A DNA stretch of 64,000 nt from Nocardia tengchongensis (GTDB lineage Bacteria > Actinomycetota > Actinomycetes > Mycobacteriales > Mycobacteriaceae), in NCBI RefSeq assembly GCF_018362975.1, contig NZ_CP074371.1:4402001-4466000 (forward strand), read 5' to 3'. The notes under the pieces were generated by a model. That model was not told the origin of the DNA. It searched no databases and saw only the letters and a program-made list of their open reading frames with translations. Position 1 is the first letter of the stretch. Each line of letters starts with the position of its first letter. A program made the position numbers and the translations under genes. Positions 43,750-52,674 of this stretch are shown piece by piece.

Positions 43750-44415
43750 TCAGACCGTCGGCGCGGACCGGTACGGCGGGGGAACCGCCTGTCGCAGCAC
43801 GCGCAGTGCGGGCGCGGCGAGGATCCCGGCCAGCCGGGTGTAGGGCCAGACCCCGATGAGCACCACCACGATCAGCCCGCGCGCCTGGTACAGCAGCGGC
43901 GCGTGATCCATACCGGTGGGGTCGGGGTGCAGGGCCAGTAGTGAACGCACCCACGGGAACAGGGTTTCGGCGGCCCGGTAGCGCCCGTCGGTGGCGCTGC
44001 CGTCGAAGGTCACCAGCACCGCCGACAGCAGTGCCGCGCTCAGCAGAGGCAGGGTGAGCCGGTCGATCGGGGTGACGCGGTGGCGGCTGTCGGCGGCGAT
44101 CAGCGGGGGGATCAGGATCAGCGCCACCCCGGCGACGGTGACGGGTGCGGCCACGATCAGCGTGGCCGACAGCAGCACCTGGATGTCGTGTTCGGGCCGG
44201 GTATGTGGCCCCGACGCCAGCATTTCCGCCACCCGCACCGCGAACACCACCGGGAATCCGGCGCGCACGGCCCCGATCCCGATGCGCTGCGCGCGGTCTA
44301 TGTGCGGGCCGTAGAGGTATCCGCGGAATCCGTCGCGCCGGTACCGCCACACGTGCCCGATGGCGCAGGACAGGACAGCGGCATACGGCAATGCCACCCA
44401 GACCGCGAACATCAT
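43750..44415 (-). CDS. Orphan NarI-like membrane protein lacking all heme-ligand His
   Basis: A 221-aa protein with five hydrophobic helices that aligns over its length with nitrate reductase gamma subunit NarI: GHVWRYRRDGFRG near the N-terminus and WVRSLLALHPDPTGMDHAPL, then WPYTRLAGI near the C-terminus. In E. coli NarI the b-heme ligands are H56, H66, H187 and H205. Here the aligned residues, with the same spacings of 10 and 18, are R51, R61, R179 and G197. No narG, narH or narJ is nearby. It is therefore unlikely to be a heme-bearing quinol oxidase subunit, and its role is unknown. Confidence 0.75.
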   Translation of the reverse strand: MMFAVWVALPYAAVLSCAIGHVWRYRRDGFRGYLYGPHIDRAQRIGIGAVRAGFPVVFAVRVAEMLASGPHTRPEHDIQVLLSATLIVAAPVTVAGVALILIPPLIAADSRHRVTPIDRLTLPLLSAALLSAVLVTFDGSATDGRYRAAETLFPWVRSLLALHPDPTGMDHAPLLYQARGLIVVVLIGVWPYTRLAGILAAPALRVLRQAVPPPYRSAPTV

Positions 44416-44524
44416 GCCCTCATCCCACAGGTCTGCAGCCGAACCACTCGCCGAGACACTGTCGCATGCCGGACGCCGCCGGAGAAGTGTCCGATTGTGC
44501 CAACTCTGCGAGCCGAGTGGCGCG

Positions 44525-45004
44525 CTATTGCCAGAGGTGGGACATCATGTGCGGGTACCGAACCGGCCGGTAGTCGGTGAAGGTGATGTCACGAACCTGG
44601 CTGAAGTCCGACCACAGCAGCGCGCCGCCTTTGAGGCGCACCGGGATTCGTACCCGCGCCCGCACCTGGCGCATCTCGTCCTCGGTGGCGGGGCGCGCGG
44701 GGCCCGCGGTGCCGTAGAGCCGGACTCCGGGCGGGCTCGGGAATCGTGCGGTCAGCAGGGACCGGAACCAGTACAGTGGCCGGCCGTCCACGGCCATCAG
44801 ACAGACCCGCGGATCGCGGTCCAGGTTGCGGCCCAATGCCTGCGCGTACTGGTCGAAGTAGAACCCGGTGGTGTCGTCGCGCAGGAAGACGGTGCCGATC
44901 GGCGCGATGGTCGGCGCGCCGTGCTCGTCGATCGAGGCGATCGCGCAGTGCCCGGCGCGAGATACGGTCTCGCGGATGCGATTCCAGTTCTGTTCGAGGG
45001 TCAA
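44525..45004 (-). CDS. Pyridoxamine 5'-phosphate oxidase-family (PPOX) flavin-binding protein
   Basis: A 159-aa split-barrel protein: ETVSRAGHCAIASIDEHGAP, FYFDQYAQALGRNLDRDPRV, VDGRPLYWFRSLLTARF and VRLYGTAGPARPATEDEMRQ. Actinobacterial members bind FMN, F420 or heme; the cofactor cannot be assigned. The start is ATG 45004. It is divergent from the GMC oxidase gene with 126 bp between starts. Confidence 0.8.
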   Translation of the reverse strand: MTLEQNWNRIRETVSRAGHCAIASIDEHGAPTIAPIGTVFLRDDTTGFYFDQYAQALGRNLDRDPRVCLMAVDGRPLYWFRSLLTARFPSPPGVRLYGTAGPARPATEDEMRQVRARVRIPVRLKGGALLWSDFSQVRDITFTDYRPVRYPHMMSHLWQ

Positions 45005-45130
45005 GTCCGGTCCTCATCGATGCGAGCGGGCAGAACGATTCGAGGGTAATCGAATCCGCGCCGACGCCATGTGAGGGCGGTGTGCCGCAATTGTCGGGAC
45101 AGCGGCGGGCGGGTGGCGCATGATGGCGGC

Positions 45131-47082
45131 ATGGGTTCAGACGCGGCGCGGCGGGCCGTACTCGAAATGATCTGCGACACCTTCGCGCCCGGGGACGGGG
45201 GTGAGCTGGCCCCGGCCTCCGCGTTGGGGGTCGCCGACACCGTCACCGAACTGCTCGGCCGGAATCCGCGCGACGCGGAGCGGCGGCAGTTCGAACTGCT
45301 GATGCGCGTGTGGGATTCCCGCGTGTTCGGGGCGTTCAACGGTGCGGGGCTGCGGAAGTTCTCGCGGCTCAGCGCCGAGCAGCGGGAGCGCTGGCTGCTC
45401 GGCATGGCCAACTCGCGGCTGGGTCAGAAGCGCGCGCTGTTCCAGGCGTTGAAGGGCGCGGCGGTCACCTCCTACTACCTCACGCCGGGGCCGACCGGTG
45501 TGAACCCGGTGTGGGACCGGATGGGTTTCCCGCCCGCCTTCGGCCCGGTCGAGGGCGCGCGGCGCGGCCTCAGTCCCGAACGCCCGGACTCCGACACCAC
45601 CGTGGTGTGCGACGTGGTGGTCATCGGCTCGGGTGCGGGCGGCGGCACGGCCGCGGCGGTGCTGGCCCGGGCCGGGCTGGATGTCGTTGTGCTGGAACGC
45701 GGCGACTACCTCGACGACCCGGATTTCGGGATGGGCGAGAAGGAAGGCTTCCTGAAGCTGTACGCCCCGGGCCCGGCCGCCACCGCCGAGGGGCAGCTCG
45801 GGCTGGTGGCGGGCAGCGCGCTGGGCGGTGGCACGGTGGTCAACTGGACCACCTCGTTCCGCACCCCCGACGATGTGCGCGCGGAATGGGCGCGGGCGGG
45901 TGCGCCCCAGTTCGGCGAGCAGGAGTACACCGACGCCCTCGACGCGGTGGTGGCGCGGCTCGGCGTGAATCTCGAGCACTCGCCGGCCTCGCGCCGCGAT
46001 GAGATCCTCGAACGCGGCCTGCGCAAACTGGACTGGCACGTCGAGCCGCTGCCCCGCAACGTGAGTAATTGTGATGCCGGAATCGAATGCGGGCGTTGTG
46101 GTTTCGGCTGCCGCATCGGCGCCAAGCAGTCGGTGGTGAAGACCTGGCTGGCCGATGCCGCACAGGCGGGCGCCCGCCTGTTCGTCGGCACCGACGTGCG
46201 CCGCATCGTGGTCACCAACGGCACCGCCACCGGCGTGGAAGCCGTGACGGCGGAGGGCCGTTCGGTGTGGGTGCATGCCCGCGCGGTGGTCGTCGCGGCC
46301 GGCGCCATCCAGACCCCGGCCCTGCTGCGGCGCTCGGGCCTGACCAATCGGGCGATCGGCGACTTCCTCCGATTGCATCCGGCCACCGCCGTTTTCGGCC
46401 AGTTCGACGAGGAGATCCGCCCGTGGGAGGGCGGCATGCAGACCCGCTACTCCAAGCAGGACCGCGATCTCGACGGTGCCGGCTACGGCGTCATCTACGA
46501 GACCGGGCCCATGACCCCGGGCATGTCGGTGGGCTTCCAGGCGTGGACCGGCGCGCGGCGACGCATCGCGATCGCATGCTGAAGCTGGCGAACACCGTCG
46601 CCGTCGGCGTGATCACCCGCGACCGGGACCACGGTTCGGTCGAGACCGACCGCCAGGGCGAGGCGGTGGTCCGCTACCGGCTCTCGGCTCGCGACGCCGC
46701 CCACATGCATACCGGAATCGTCAATGCCGCAAGCATTCTGGAGGCGGCGGGCGCGCGGCGGATCTTCTCCGGCCATCAGGCCGGTGTCGGATACGAGCCG
46801 GGCGTCAGTGGTTCGCACGAGGAGTTCGCCGCGCAGGCCGCAGCGGCCGGGTACGCGCCCGGTCAGTGCTCGATGGGCGCGCTGCACATCATGGGCTCGG
46901 CCCGCATGGGTGGTTCGCCCGCCGATTCCGCGACCAATCCCGACGGGGTGACGTGGGATGTCCCGAATATCGTGGTGGCGGACGGTTCTTGCTTCCCGAC
47001 CGCTTCGGGCGTGAACCCGATGGTGAGCATCGAGGCCATCGCGTACATGAACGCCACCCGCCTCGCGGCCCGGCTGGCGTAG
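45131..47082 (+). pseudogene. GMC oxidoreductase, long-chain alcohol oxidase type, single frameshift
   Basis: A flavoprotein of about 650 aa. A helical N-terminal domain (VLEMICDTFAPGDGGELAPA) precedes the FAD-binding VVIGSGAGGGTAAAVLARAG. GMC motifs include LGGGTVVNWTTSFRTPDDVR. A Cys cluster follows (NCDAGIECGRCGFGCRIGAK). The C-terminal GMC part has HIMGSARMGG and VVADGSCFPTASGVNPMVSI. The frame breaks at GG 46557-46558; one missing G restores it. The N-terminal helical domain plus GMC core is the layout of long-chain fatty alcohol oxidases, which fits the alkB genes next door (alkane to alcohol to aldehyde). The break is probably an indel error. Confidence 0.8.
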
Positions 47083-47104
47083 TTCGATCGCGCTGCGCGG
47101 CAGG

Positions 47105-47728
47105 CTAGTTCAGCGCCGCGCCGAAGGTGCCGACGATCACCCGATGGATCTGGCCCACGGCCCGATCGATCGGGCCGGTCGGCTGGAACAGATGGCTCAG
47201 GGCGAGCCGGACCAGCACCTCGGTCATCGAGGTCAACTCGGCATCGCTCATGTCGTCGAGCCCGTATTGCGCCCGGATGGCGGCGGACAGCGCGGTGACC
47301 GCGCGCCCCAGCACCGGCTCGGTCTCGGTCATCAGCACCGGGAGCAGCGAGGTGTCGGTGGCCGATCGTCCGGCCAGGACCGCCTTGAGCAAGGTGTTGT
47401 CGGCGCCGGTGCGCAGCGTGAATTCGACCGCCTCGGTCATGCCGTCGGCGACGTCGGCCGGATGCGTGGCCAGGCATTCGGTGATGCCGACCAGGAAGGT
47501 GTCGACCTCCTGCTGCACGACCACTTCGGCCAGCTCGTGCTTGTTGGCGAACTCCTTGTAGAGCACTGGCCGGCTGACGCCGACTTCCTTGGCCAGCCGT
47601 GACATGTTCACCGCACCCCAGCCTTCGGTGATCACGATGCTGCGCCCGGCCTCGATGATCCGCCCGCGCAGCAGCTGCCGCATCTCGGTCTGGAAGTTCG
47701 GTGCTTCAACCACGTCCTGATCGTACAT
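47105..47728 (-). CDS. TetR family regulator, likely of the alkane hydroxylase genes
   Basis: A 207-aa TetR protein. The HTH is in GWGAVNMSRLAKEVGVSRPV, then LYKEFANKHELAEVVVQQE, and the C-terminal ligand domain ends RVIVGTFGAALN. ATG 47728 is chosen; the frame continues upstream only as the antisense of alkB. It is divergent from alkB with 93 bp between, containing an inverted repeat (47770-47786). In other actinobacteria TetR proteins near alkB respond to alkanes or acyl-CoA; the same is inferred here. Confidence 0.85.
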   Translation of the reverse strand: MYDQDVVEAPNFQTEMRQLLRGRIIEAGRSIVITEGWGAVNMSRLAKEVGVSRPVLYKEFANKHELAEVVVQQEVDTFLVGITECLATHPADVADGMTEAVEFTLRTGADNTLLKAVLAGRSATDTSLLPVLMTETEPVLGRAVTALSAAIRAQYGLDDMSDAELTSMTEVLVRLALSHLFQPTGPIDRAVGQIHRVIVGTFGAALN

Positions 47729-47769
47729 GGGCTCAACTTTCGTCTCGTCGTTGACAGACTGGATAACAG

Positions 47770-47786
47770 TGTATCTAATGAATACA
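47770..47786. promoter_or_regulatory. Inverted repeat in the TetR-alkB intergenic region
   Basis: TGTAT-CTAATGA-ATACA, a perfect 5-7-5 inverted repeat, placed 36 bp before the alkB start and 42 bp before the TetR start, where a TetR protein would block both. It is the most AT-rich spot in the region and may overlap the promoters. Confidence 0.5.
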
Positions 47787-47821
47787 GTTCTTGAGAAAGT
47801 GTAAACGCAAGGAGTACGGCA

Positions 47822-49063
47822 ATGACGACGTCTCATTCGCGAATCGGAGGCAGTGGCGAGCCGGAGGCCACGGCACGTCCGCAGTGGCGTGACCGCAAGC
47901 GGTATCTGTGGCTGCTCGGTCTCGTTCCCCCGACCGCCCTGTTCCTGGCGATGGCGCTGGTCTGGGCGTTCAACGAATTCGGCTGGACCGCGGTCTCCCC
48001 GGCGTGGTGGTGGATCGGCCCGCTGATCGTCTACGTGCTGCTGCCGATCCTGGACCGATTCTTCGGCCCGGACGGCCAGAACCCGCCGGACGAGGTGATG
48101 GAGTACCTCGAGAACGACAAGTACTACCGGTACTGCACCTACGCCTACATTCCGTTCCAGCTGCTGAGCCTGACCGTGGCCTGCTATCTGTGGACCGCGA
48201 CCGACCTGTCCTGGCTGGGCGTCGACGGCGGCCTGGGCGTGGTGTCCAAGCTCGGCCTGGCGCTGAGCATGGGCGTGATGGGCGGCGTCGGCATCAACAC
48301 CGCGCACGAACTCGGCCACAAGAAGGACGAGCTCGAGCGCTGGCTGTCGAAGATCACCCTGGCCCAGACGTTCTACGGCCACTTCTACATCGAGCACAAC
48401 CGCGGCCACCACGTACGGGTCGCCACCCCCGAGGACCCGGCCAGTGCTCGTTTCGCCGAGACCTTCTGGGGATTCCTGCCGCGCAGCGTGTGGGGGAGCC
48501 TGCGCTCGTCATGGGAGCTGGAGGCCAAGCGGCTCGAGCGGCTCGGCAAGAACCCGTGGACGATTCGCAACGACGTGCTCAATGCCTGGCTGATGTCGGT
48601 GGTGCTGTTCGGCGTGCTGGCCGCGGTGTTCGGCCCGGCGGTGCTGCCCTGGCTGGTGATCCAGGCGGTCTACGGTTTCGCGCTGCTGGAGACGGTGAAC
48701 TACCTCGAGCACTACGGTCTGATGCGGCAGAAGACCGCGACCGGTCGCTATGAGCGCTGCACCCCGGAGCACAGCTGGAACTCCGACCACATCGTCACCA
48801 ATATCTTCCTGTACCACCTGCAGCGGCACAGCGACCATCACGCGAACCCGACTCGGCGGTATCAGATCCTGCGCAGCATGGACGGCGCGCCGAACCTGCC
48901 CAGCGGCTACGCGAGCATGATCTCGCTGGCATACTTCCCGCCACTGTGGCGCAAGGTGATGGATCACCGGGTGCTCGAGCACTATTCGGGTGACATCACC
49001 CGGGCCAATGTGCAGCCCCGCAAGCGCGCCCGCGTGCTGGCGAAGTACGGGGTGGTGGCGTGA
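47822..49063 (+). CDS. alkB: Alkane 1-monooxygenase (integral membrane diiron)
   Basis: A 413-aa membrane enzyme that hydroxylates the terminal carbon of n-alkanes. All histidine boxes are present: [22 protein letters not shown] and [16 protein letters not shown], plus the NYLEHYG motif. Six hydrophobic helices surround them. CAAGGAG lies 8 bp upstream of the ATG. The stop overlaps the first rubredoxin start (TGATG), and the genes alkB, rubA, rubA and rubB form a coupled operon. Electrons pass from NAD(P)H through the reductase and rubredoxin to AlkB. Confidence 0.97.
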   Translation: MTTSHSRIGGSGEPEATARPQWRDRKRYLWLLGLVPPTALFLAMALVWAFNEFGWTAVSPAWWWIGPLIVYVLLPILDRFFGPDGQNPPDEVMEYLENDKYYRYCTYAYIPFQLLSLTVACYLWTATDLSWLGVDGGLGVVSKLGLALSMGVMGGVGINTAHELGHKKDELERWLSKITLAQTFYGHFYIEHNRGHHVRVATPEDPASARFAETFWGFLPRSVWGSLRSSWELEAKRLERLGKNPWTIRNDVLNAWLMSVVLFGVLAAVFGPAVLPWLVIQAVYGFALLETVNYLEHYGLMRQKTATGRYERCTPEHSWNSDHIVTNIFLYHLQRHSDHHANPTRRYQILRSMDGAPNLPSGYASMISLAYFPPLWRKVMDHRVLEHYSGDITRANVQPRKRARVLAKYGVVA

Positions 49064-49242
49064 TGTCGGCCTACCGCTGCCCGATCTGCGATTACGTCTA
49101 CGACGAGGCGAAAGGTGCCCCGCGCGAAGGCTTCCCGGCCGGCACCGCCTGGTCGGTCATCCCCGACGACTGGTGCTGCCCCGACTGCGGGGTGCGCGAG
49201 AAGATCGATTTCGAACCCACTTCCACCCCGACGGGACGCTGA
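49063..49242 (+). CDS. rubA: Rubredoxin 1 (AlkG1-like)
   Basis: A 59-aa iron protein with two Cys pairs, [20 protein letters not shown] and WCCPDCG, that bind one iron. The ATG at 49063 overlaps the alkB stop by one base; GTG 49060 is one codon earlier. In actinobacterial pairs the first rubredoxin is often of the type that does not replace AlkG in electron transfer, while the second does. Confidence 0.93.
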   Translation: MSAYRCPICDYVYDEAKGAPREGFPAGTAWSVIPDDWCCPDCGVREKIDFEPTSTPTGR

Positions 49243-49427
49243 TGAGCACCGACTTCAAACTCTTCCGCTGCCTGCAGTGCGGCTTCGAATACGACGAGGC
49301 CCTGGGCTGGCCCGAGGACGGCATCGCGCCCGGCACCCGCTGGGAGGATATCCCCGAGGACTGGTCCTGCCCGGATTGCGGTGCGGCCAAGACCGATTTC
49401 GAGATGGTCGAGGTCAGCCGCGCGTGA
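49242..49427 (+). CDS. rubA: Rubredoxin 2 (AlkG2-like, electron donor to AlkB)
   Basis: A 61-aa rubredoxin with [31 protein letters not shown] and [16 protein letters not shown]. This is the AlkG2 pattern known to pass electrons to AlkB. The start overlaps the previous stop by one base (TGATG) and its stop overlaps the reductase GTG (GTGA). Confidence 0.95.
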   Translation: MSTDFKLFRCLQCGFEYDEALGWPEDGIAPGTRWEDIPEDWSCPDCGAAKTDFEMVEVSRA

Positions 49428-50674
49428 GCGGGCGCATCGTCATCGTGGGTGCGGGCGTGGCGGGCGCCACCGCCGCGCGCACCCTGCGCAACGAGGGCTA
49501 CACCGGTGAGATCGTGCTGCTGGGCGCGGAATCCGCGCTGCCCTACCGCGGCGCCGATGGTCTCCAAGGAACTGCTCGCCGGGACGGTCGAGGACCGTCG
49601 GTCGCTGTTGCATCCCGCCGACTTCTGGGCGGGCAACGACATCGACCTGCGGGTGGGCGTGCCGGTCGAATCCATCGATCCCGGGCCGGGTCTGGTGTGG
49701 CTGACCGACGGCACCGCGATCGGCTACGACTCGCTGCTGCTGGCCACCGGTGCCCGGTCGCGGCAGCTGGCGGTGACCGCGGACCGGTCCGTGGCGCCCG
49801 ACGCCGTGTTGCCGGTGCACACCTTGCGGGGCCGGGCCGAGGCCGAGGCCCTGCGGGCGACGCTCGCGCGGGATCCGTCGCTGCTGATCATCGGGCTGGA
49901 CTCATCGGCTGCGAGGTGGCAGCCACCGCGCGGGGTCTTGGCGCGGAGGTCGCCGTGCTCGACGCCGGGACCGCGCCGTTGGAGCGGGTGGCGCCCGCCG
50001 TCGTCGGCGACTACATCCGAAAGCTCCACGCGGACAATGGGGTGGCCATCTCGACCGAGGTGCGGCTCTCGCACCTGGCCTACACCGGCGCCGAAGTGGT
50101 CGCCGTGGCCGAGGACAACCGCACCTGGACGGCGGCGGCGGTCCTGGTCGCAATCGGATCTGTCCCGGACACTGGGCTCGCCTTCACCGGCGGGCTGGCT
50201 GTGGACGACGGAATCCGGGTGGACGAGCGGTATCGCACGTCGGCGCCGGGGGTGTTCGCCGCGGGTGACGCGGTGACTCGACTGGATCCGAAATCGGGCC
50301 GGTATCGCCGTGAGGAGCATTGGAACAGCGCGCAGGCGCAGGGTGCGGCGGCGGCGCGATCGATGCTCGGATTGCCTGCCCTGACCGCCGAGGTGCCGTG
50401 GGGCTGGTCGATGCAGTACGGCCGGAACGTGCAGTTCGCGGGCGTGATTCGGGCCGAGGACGAGCTGATCGTGCGGGGGAGCGCGGAGTCCGGTGACGCC
50501 ACGGTGCTGGCGCTGCGCGACGGCCGCCCGGTCGGTGTGGTGGCGATCGCCCGCCCGGCGGAGTTCCGGGTCGCACGGGACCTGATCGGCCGGGGAGCGG
50601 TGCTGGACGCAGGGGCGTGCACCGATGAGTCCTTACCGCTGGCCGAGGCGCTCGCACTGTCCGGACAGTCGTGA
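49424..50674 (+). pseudogene. rubB: Rubredoxin reductase, two compensating frameshifts
   Basis: An NAD(P)H-dependent FAD reductase of about 416 aa. The N-terminal FAD motif is RIVIVGAGVAGATAARTLRN. After an extra base at about 49546-49556 the frame continues MVSKELLAGTVEDRRSLLHP, YDSLLLATGARSRQL and LRATLARDPSLLIIG. A missing G at 49893-49895 then returns to the first frame: GLIGCEVAATARGLGAEVAV, TSAPGVFAAGDAVTR and WGWSMQYGRNVQFAG. The two indels cancel, so the reading frame stays open throughout but encodes wrong residues in between. Sequencing error is the likely cause, as the operon is otherwise intact. Confidence 0.85.
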
Positions 50675-50714
50675 GGGCATGCGCCCGCAGTTGAGCTAAC
50701 ACCTCGCAATATCT

Positions 50715-50754
50715 GAAATGCCACTGGACCAACCGAATGGTCCGGTGGCATTTC
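50715..50754 (+). terminator. Long hairpin terminator after the alkane operon
   Basis: A 17-bp stem (GAAATGCCACTGGACCA with TGGTCCGGTGGCATTTC, one G-T pair) and a 6-base loop, followed by TCATTT. It begins 41 bp after the rubredoxin reductase stop and separates the alkane operon from the Mce operon. Confidence 0.85.
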
Positions 50755-50865
50755 TCATTTGCCGACCTATTGCTGAAAGCCGCTGGTAGTAGCTGCTATT
50801 CGCGCGGCGCGCGTATCTTTCTCCGCTTTCGCGGCCCCTGTCAAGGCCCTGGATATTTCGGTGAA

Positions 50866-50910
50866 GACTGACACGTCAGTCCGAAATCTGTATTACTGTC
50901 TCGGTCAGTC
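50866..50910. promoter_or_regulatory. Operator candidate upstream of the Mce operon
   Basis: GACTGAC-AC-GTCAGTC (50866-50881) has perfect 7-bp arms. A second half-like copy, GGTCAGTC (50903-50910), follows with ACTGTC opposite it. The site lies 95-110 bp before the first yrbE start, in the region where the operon promoter is expected. The two TetR genes at the end of the operon are candidate binders. Nothing else was seen in the 301-bp gap apart from the terminator. Confidence 0.55.
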
Positions 50911-50975
50911 GGAACCGGGTCAACAGAGGGACCGGTCGGCATCGACCAACCAGTGGGGCTGTGGGGTGGTGAACA

Positions 50976-51802
50976 TTGGTCGAGAAGATTGTTCGGGGGC
51001 CGGAACCGCAATGGCAGGCAATCGAATTCGTACTCTCGGGACTGCGGACCTTCGGCCGCACCATTCAGCTGGCGATCGCGGCGTTCCGCTTCCTGATCGT
51101 CGATATCGTCAAACTCCGCCATTCCTGGCGTGACACCGTGCAACAGGGCTGGTTCATCGTCAGCGTCACCGCGATTCCCGCTGTGCTGGTGTCGGTTCCG
51201 TTCGGTGTGATCGTCGCGGTGCAGGTGGGGAGCCTGACCCAGCAGGTCGGCGCGAGCTCGGTGTCCGGCGCGGCCGGCGGGCTGGGCGTCATCCGGCAGG
51301 GAGCGCCGATGGTGACCGCGCTGCTGCTCGGCGGCGCCGCGGGCTCGGCCATCTCCTCCGACCTGGGCGCGCGCACCATCCGCGACGAGGTGGATGCCTT
51401 GCGCGTCATGGGAATCGACCCCGTGCGGCGACTGGTCGCCCCGCGGCTGGCGGCCATGATCGCGCTGACCCCGCTGCTGTGCATGCTGATCATCTTCATG
51501 GCGTGTTCACCGGTTACGTGATCGCCGTGGGCTTCCAGGGCGTGACGCCCGGCTCGTACCTGTCGGCGTTCGCGGCCTTCGCCAAGATGAGCGACCTGTG
51601 GGTGGCGATCGTGAAGTCGATCCTGTTCGGCGTCATCGTGCTCATCGTGTCCTGCCAGCGCGGGCTGGAGGCCACCGCCGGACCCAAGGGCGTGGCCAAT
51701 GCCGTGAACGCGGCGGTGGTGATCGGCGTGATCGCCGCCTTCGGCGTGAATCTGGTGATCACCCAGCTGGTGTCGATGTTCATCCCGACGCAGGTGGGCT
51801 GA
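50976..51802 (+). pseudogene. yrbEA: First MlaE/YrbE-type permease of the Mce operon, single frameshift
   Basis: An integral membrane permease that with YrbEB forms the channel of the Mce lipid importer. The first frame covers VSVTAIPAVLVSVPFGVIVA, GLGVIRQGAPMVTALLLGGA, DLGARTIRDEVDALRVMGID (the EQ-loop-like EVDAL segment) and PRLAAMIALTPLL. At GG 51500-51501 a missing G shifts the frame to GVFTGYVIAVGFQGVTPGSY and onward to IPTQVG. Restored length is 275 aa, normal for the family. The start is TTG 50976. An indel error is likely since the operon is otherwise complete. Confidence 0.87.
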
Positions 51803-52671
51803 TGACCCAGGTACCCGCGCGATACACCCCGCTCGGCGCGGCGGGCCGGGCGATCGGCGCGAGCGCGCAGGCGCCGCTGTCGTTCGCCGAATCCCTGGGC
51901 CACCAGGCGACTTTCGTCTACCAGGTGCTGGCCGCCATCCCGCACACGCTGCGGGTGTACCGGCGTCAGACCATGCTCATCCTCTCCGATATCACCTGGG
52001 GCTCCGGCTCGCTCATCGTCGGCGGCGGCACCGTGGCGGTGCTGGCCTTCCTGGGGATCGCGGTCGGCGGCTCCATCGGCGTGGAGGGCTTCACCGCGCT
52101 GAACATGGTCGGGATGGGCCCGCTCACCGGGTTCGTCTCGGCGTACGCGAACACCCGGGAGATGGCTCCCATGGTGGCGGCCATCGGTTTCGCCGCGCAG
52201 GCGGGCTGCCGGATGACGGCCGAGATCGGCGCCATGCGCATCTCCGAGGAGATCGACGCGCTGGAAGCCATCGGCATCCGTCCGATGCCGTTCGTGGTGA
52301 CCACCCGGGTCATCGCGGGGGCCGTCACCATCGTGCCGTTGCACCTGCTCACGCTGATCCTGTCGTACCTGTCGTGCGCGACCGTGGTGAACGTACTGCA
52401 CGGGCAGTCCTCGGGCACCTATTACCACTATTTCGACGCTTTCCTGCAGCCCGGCGACGTGATCGCCTCGCTGGTCAAGGCGACGATCTTCGTGGTCACC
52501 ATCATTCTCATCCACGGCTACCAGGGCTTCTATGCCTCGGGCGGTCCGGAGGGCGTGGGCCGGGCCTCGGGCCGCGCCATTCGCGCCAGCCTGGTGCTGG
52601 TGGTCATCCTGGACATGATCCTGACGATCGTGATCTGGGGCCTGGATGTCGGCATTCGGATCTCGGGGTGA
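51802..52671 (+). CDS. yrbEB: Second MlaE/YrbE-type permease of the Mce operon
   Basis: A 289-aa permease with five to six helices. Typical segments are ALNMVGMGPLTGFVSAYANT, RMTAEIGAMRISEEIDALEA, IGIRPMPFVVTTRVIAG and GYQGFYASGGPEGVGRASG. The ATG overlaps the yrbEA stop (TGATG). It couples lipid transport to an MceG-type ATPase, which is encoded elsewhere as usual. Confidence 0.95.
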   Translation: MTQVPARYTPLGAAGRAIGASAQAPLSFAESLGHQATFVYQVLAAIPHTLRVYRRQTMLILSDITWGSGSLIVGGGTVAVLAFLGIAVGGSIGVEGFTALNMVGMGPLTGFVSAYANTREMAPMVAAIGFAAQAGCRMTAEIGAMRISEEIDALEAIGIRPMPFVVTTRVIAGAVTIVPLHLLTLILSYLSCATVVNVLHGQSSGTYYHYFDAFLQPGDVIASLVKATIFVVTIILIHGYQGFYASGGPEGVGRASGRAIRASLVLVVILDMILTIVIWGLDVGIRISG

Positions 52672-52674
52672 AAC

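Noticed and set aside
43750..44415. Functional respiratory nitrate reductase gamma subunit
   Set aside because: All four heme-ligand positions are substituted and there are no narG, narH or narJ genes beside it.
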